DNA of 64,000 nt from NCBI GenBank assembly GCA_036560445.1, contig DATBRG010000001.1, forward strand, positions 1 through 64,000, given 5' to 3'. The position numbers and the translations under genes were made by a program. The notes under the pieces are model-generated. The model had not been told where the DNA came from. It searched no databases and was given only the letters and a program-made list of their open reading frames with translations. This DNA comes from DATBRG01 sp036560445 (lineage in GTDB: Bacteria; Pseudomonadota; Gammaproteobacteria; Burkholderiales; Methylophilaceae). Position 1 is the first letter of the stretch, and every line of letters starts with the position of its first letter. Positions 61,859 through 64,000 of this stretch are shown piece after piece.

Positions 61859-63739
61859 TCAAACCAGTGGCAATCCCGAACGCAGTAAATCCGTCATTTG
61901 TTGTTTATTTAATGGCTTGCTGAACAGGTAGCCCTGACCGATATCGCATTTCAGATCAGCCAGGAATTTTGCTTGTGCTTCAGTCTCTATGCCTTCTGCG
62001 ACCACCTCGAGTTTTAGACTATGGGCCATCTGAATAGTCGCCATGGTAATAGCCATATCATCGGCTCCATCGGGGATATCCTTAATAAAGCTGCGATCAA
62101 TCTTAAGGCGCTCCACTGGGAAGCGTTTGAGATAGCTCATTGAGGAATACCCAGTACCAAAATCATCAATTGCCAGATGTAAATCCATCGCTCTGAGGCT
62201 TGCAAGTCGAGCGATGGTACTCTCTGCATCATCCATCAACACACTTTCCGTGATTTCCAGCTCGAGCAAATCCGGATTAGCATAGGTTTCATAAAGAATA
62301 TCAGTAATGGAATCCATCAACCCTTCCTCACGGAACTGGCGCCCTGATAAATTAATGCTCACCCGAATCGGTTTGAACCGCTGCTCCTGCCATGATCTTG
62401 CCTGCTGACAGGCTGTACGCATCACCCATTCGCCGATAGTGACAATCAGGCCAGATTCCTCGGCTACTGGAATAAACTCACTAGGTAACAGCAATCCCCT
62501 TTGAGGGTGATTCCAGCGTATCAGCGCCTCTGCACCCATCAGGCGGCGACTTGGTAATTCAACCTGTGGCTGGTAATAAAGCTCGAACTGTTTCTGCTCA
62601 ATGGCGTTACGTAGCTCGTTCTCCAATACCAGACGCGTAGAGCTTTTATAATGCATTTCTGCAGCGAATAATTGGAATTTGTTCTTGCCTCGGCTTTTGG
62701 CACGGTACATCGCGGTATCCGCACTGCGTAGTAATTGTGCGGCATCACTGCCATGCTGGGGATAAATACTTGCACCTATACTCACCCCTATGTAGAGGTT
62801 ACGGTCTTGCAATACGATAGGCTCAGTCAATACCCGGATAAACTCCTCTGCAATCGTGGTCAATTGCCTAACATCATCAGCATCATTCAATATCATGGCA
62901 AATTCATCACCACCCACACGGTAAATCACGTCCTCATGCCATACCGTTGACATCAGGCGTTCTGCAACCCCGCGTAGCAAAGCATCACCAACATCATGTC
63001 CCAAGGTGTCATTAATGACCTTAAAATCGTCCAGATCCAGGACTAAAAGAGCCAGTGCGCCATTTTGCAGTTGCGAGTCATTCAGTAGCTGCTGTATTTT
63101 CTGATTAAAAGAATAACGATTAGGCAACTTGGTTACCGTATCATAGTTTGAGAGGTAACCAAGTTGCTCTTCAGCATTAATAACTGCTCGCTGGAGGCGG
63201 CTGAGAAGGAAGGCTGCGGCAAACAAGGTCGCCAGCATCACCAAGCTGGTCGTGGCGATATAGCGTAACAACTGGCTGTATAACCTATTGAGATTAGCAC
63301 GTACATACAAAGTCCCAATCGTACTGCCAGAAAATATCAGGGGTTGCCAGATTTCTGTGTAATGCAATCCGGTTCTGACTATTGGGCTATGGATATCAGC
63401 GAGATATAAAGATTGTGGGGTAGTTCCGGTACGCACATATTCGGCAATGCGCTGCTGCTTGGAGCCATAAAGTGCAACTGCATCCACATCCGGGGAAGCA
63501 GACAAGGTGGACAAAGTTTCTATCGCGGTATCGCGGTTATCGTATTCTAGGGCCATCACACTGTTGTCAGCGACAATACGCATTTGAACTTCAATGCTTG
63601 CAGTCAAATCCCTACGCAAGGATGCATACTCAAGTGCTATCAATGACAGGCCTGCGGCAAGCAAAGCCATACCAACGGCAAAGATATGCACTATTCGAAA
63701 GCCTGATAGCCCTGATTTGTTCAAATTTGCCACACTCAT
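61859..63739 (-). CDS. Membrane GGDEF-EAL protein with CHASE8-like sensor
   Basis: A 626-residue cyclic di-GMP enzyme. Two membrane helices (about residues 13-33 and 160-180) flank a CHASE8-type periplasmic domain (VDAVALYGSKQQRIAEYVRT). The GGDEF domain has intact YRVGGDEFAMILND; the position of the inhibitory site (RxxD) reads WHED, so product inhibition is probably absent. The EAL domain has MGAEALIRWNHPQRG, ESVLMDDAESTI and DDFGTGYSSMSYLKRFPVER, all needed for phosphodiesterase activity. Either activity may dominate. The 261 nt to the window end (63740-64000) hold no gene I can support. Confidence 0.92.
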   Translation of the reverse strand: MSVANLNKSGLSGFRIVHIFAVGMALLAAGLSLIALEYASLRRDLTASIEVQMRIVADNSVMALEYDNRDTAIETLSTLSASPDVDAVALYGSKQQRIAEYVRTGTTPQSLYLADIHSPIVRTGLHYTEIWQPLIFSGSTIGTLYVRANLNRLYSQLLRYIATTSLVMLATLFAAAFLLSRLQRAVINAEEQLGYLSNYDTVTKLPNRYSFNQKIQQLLNDSQLQNGALALLVLDLDDFKVINDTLGHDVGDALLRGVAERLMSTVWHEDVIYRVGGDEFAMILNDADDVRQLTTIAEEFIRVLTEPIVLQDRNLYIGVSIGASIYPQHGSDAAQLLRSADTAMYRAKSRGKNKFQLFAAEMHYKSSTRLVLENELRNAIEQKQFELYYQPQVELPSRRLMGAEALIRWNHPQRGLLLPSEFIPVAEESGLIVTIGEWVMRTACQQARSWQEQRFKPIRVSINLSGRQFREEGLMDSITDILYETYANPDLLELEITESVLMDDAESTIARLASLRAMDLHLAIDDFGTGYSSMSYLKRFPVERLKIDRSFIKDIPDGADDMAITMATIQMAHSLKLEVVAEGIETEAQAKFLADLKCDIGQGYLFSKPLNKQQMTDLLRSGLPLV

Positions 63740-64000
63740 AATGCTAAATATAACCCTGCATCGAATTGGACATATGTTAACTACAAAAAAACTTTTCTTT
63801 ATTTTGGACTGGCATCAGATGCCAAGAGTAGGGAGCAAATCTTTTGACTGCCATATTAATGTGACTTCTATGGTTCTTATGTAATTTAAAGTCTAACATG
63901 AGCGGGGAAAATTCAACGCTACAAAAACCGTAAGCCACGAGAATTCCGCAACCTCAAACCGCCACGGGGGCCTTGATTGCAGGGTATGGGTCATAGTCTT

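Noticed and set aside
63896..64000. Possible minus-strand gene end at the right edge
   Set aside because: A frame of about 33 codons is open to the window edge, but its product resembles nothing I know and the stretch is too short to judge.

Overview
The window looks like a chromosomal segment of a betaproteobacterial methylotroph, most likely family Methylophilaceae (inference from gene content and order, not from a database search). The main pointers are a pgl / short-form gnd / zwf cluster as used for formaldehyde oxidation in the ribulose monophosphate cycle, the tyrA-aroA-cmk-rpsA-ihfB-lapA-lapB-pyrF order, and the aat-bpt, metG/mrp and dcd neighbours. Most of the DNA is housekeeping; the accessory parts are a broken regulator at the left edge, a REP/RAYT insertion at 12.1-13.6 kb and a giant RTX gene at 22.5-32.2 kb.

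Layout. 1-2.2 kb: start of an exported-protein gene (minus strand) and a MocR-type regulator interrupted by a single amber codon. 2.2-8.6 kb: beta-CASP nuclease, an ammonium transporter with a sigma54 promoter and NtrC-like sites, DctA, a two-domain polyphosphate:AMP phosphotransferase and a conserved unknown. 8.7-12.1 kb: pilU, a DUF3301 protein, gluQ and hslO. 12.07-13.59 kb: a RAYT transposase gene between perfect 43-nt inverted REP sequences, more REPs, a small membrane-protein gene and a diverged second copy of the 3' end of the neighbouring RNA methyltransferase gene. 13.6-22.3 kb: that methyltransferase, dhaL-dhaK, two small unknown genes, rsuA, a flavin monooxygenase with a MAPEG protein, rhlE, yaiI and a lipocalin.

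22.5-32.2 kb: one 3251-residue RTX protein built from about 23 copies of one module and 7 of another, with no type I secretion genes nearby. 32.2-45.8 kb: small membrane-linked proteins, TraB/GumN, YgiQ, the N-degron transferases Aat and Bpt, aromatic amino acid synthesis, cmk, rpsA, ihfB, lapAB, pyrF and a ComEA-like protein. 45.8-56.6 kb: a glycine-zipper protein, metG, mrp, pgl, gnd, zwf, dcd, an AdiA-like amino acid decarboxylase and folA.

56.6-64 kb: a GlrK-QseG-GlrR (QseEGF) signalling operon followed by three exported-protein genes (EF-hand plus BON; His-rich; glycine zipper). The gap between them holds two CGTC-N10-GACA palindromes, a weaker third, and a GG-N10-GC sigma54 promoter just before the EF-hand/BON gene. 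This suggests that the sigma54 activator GlrR directly drives the adjacent envelope genes, and it is the most interesting candidate system here. A GGDEF-EAL protein closes the window.
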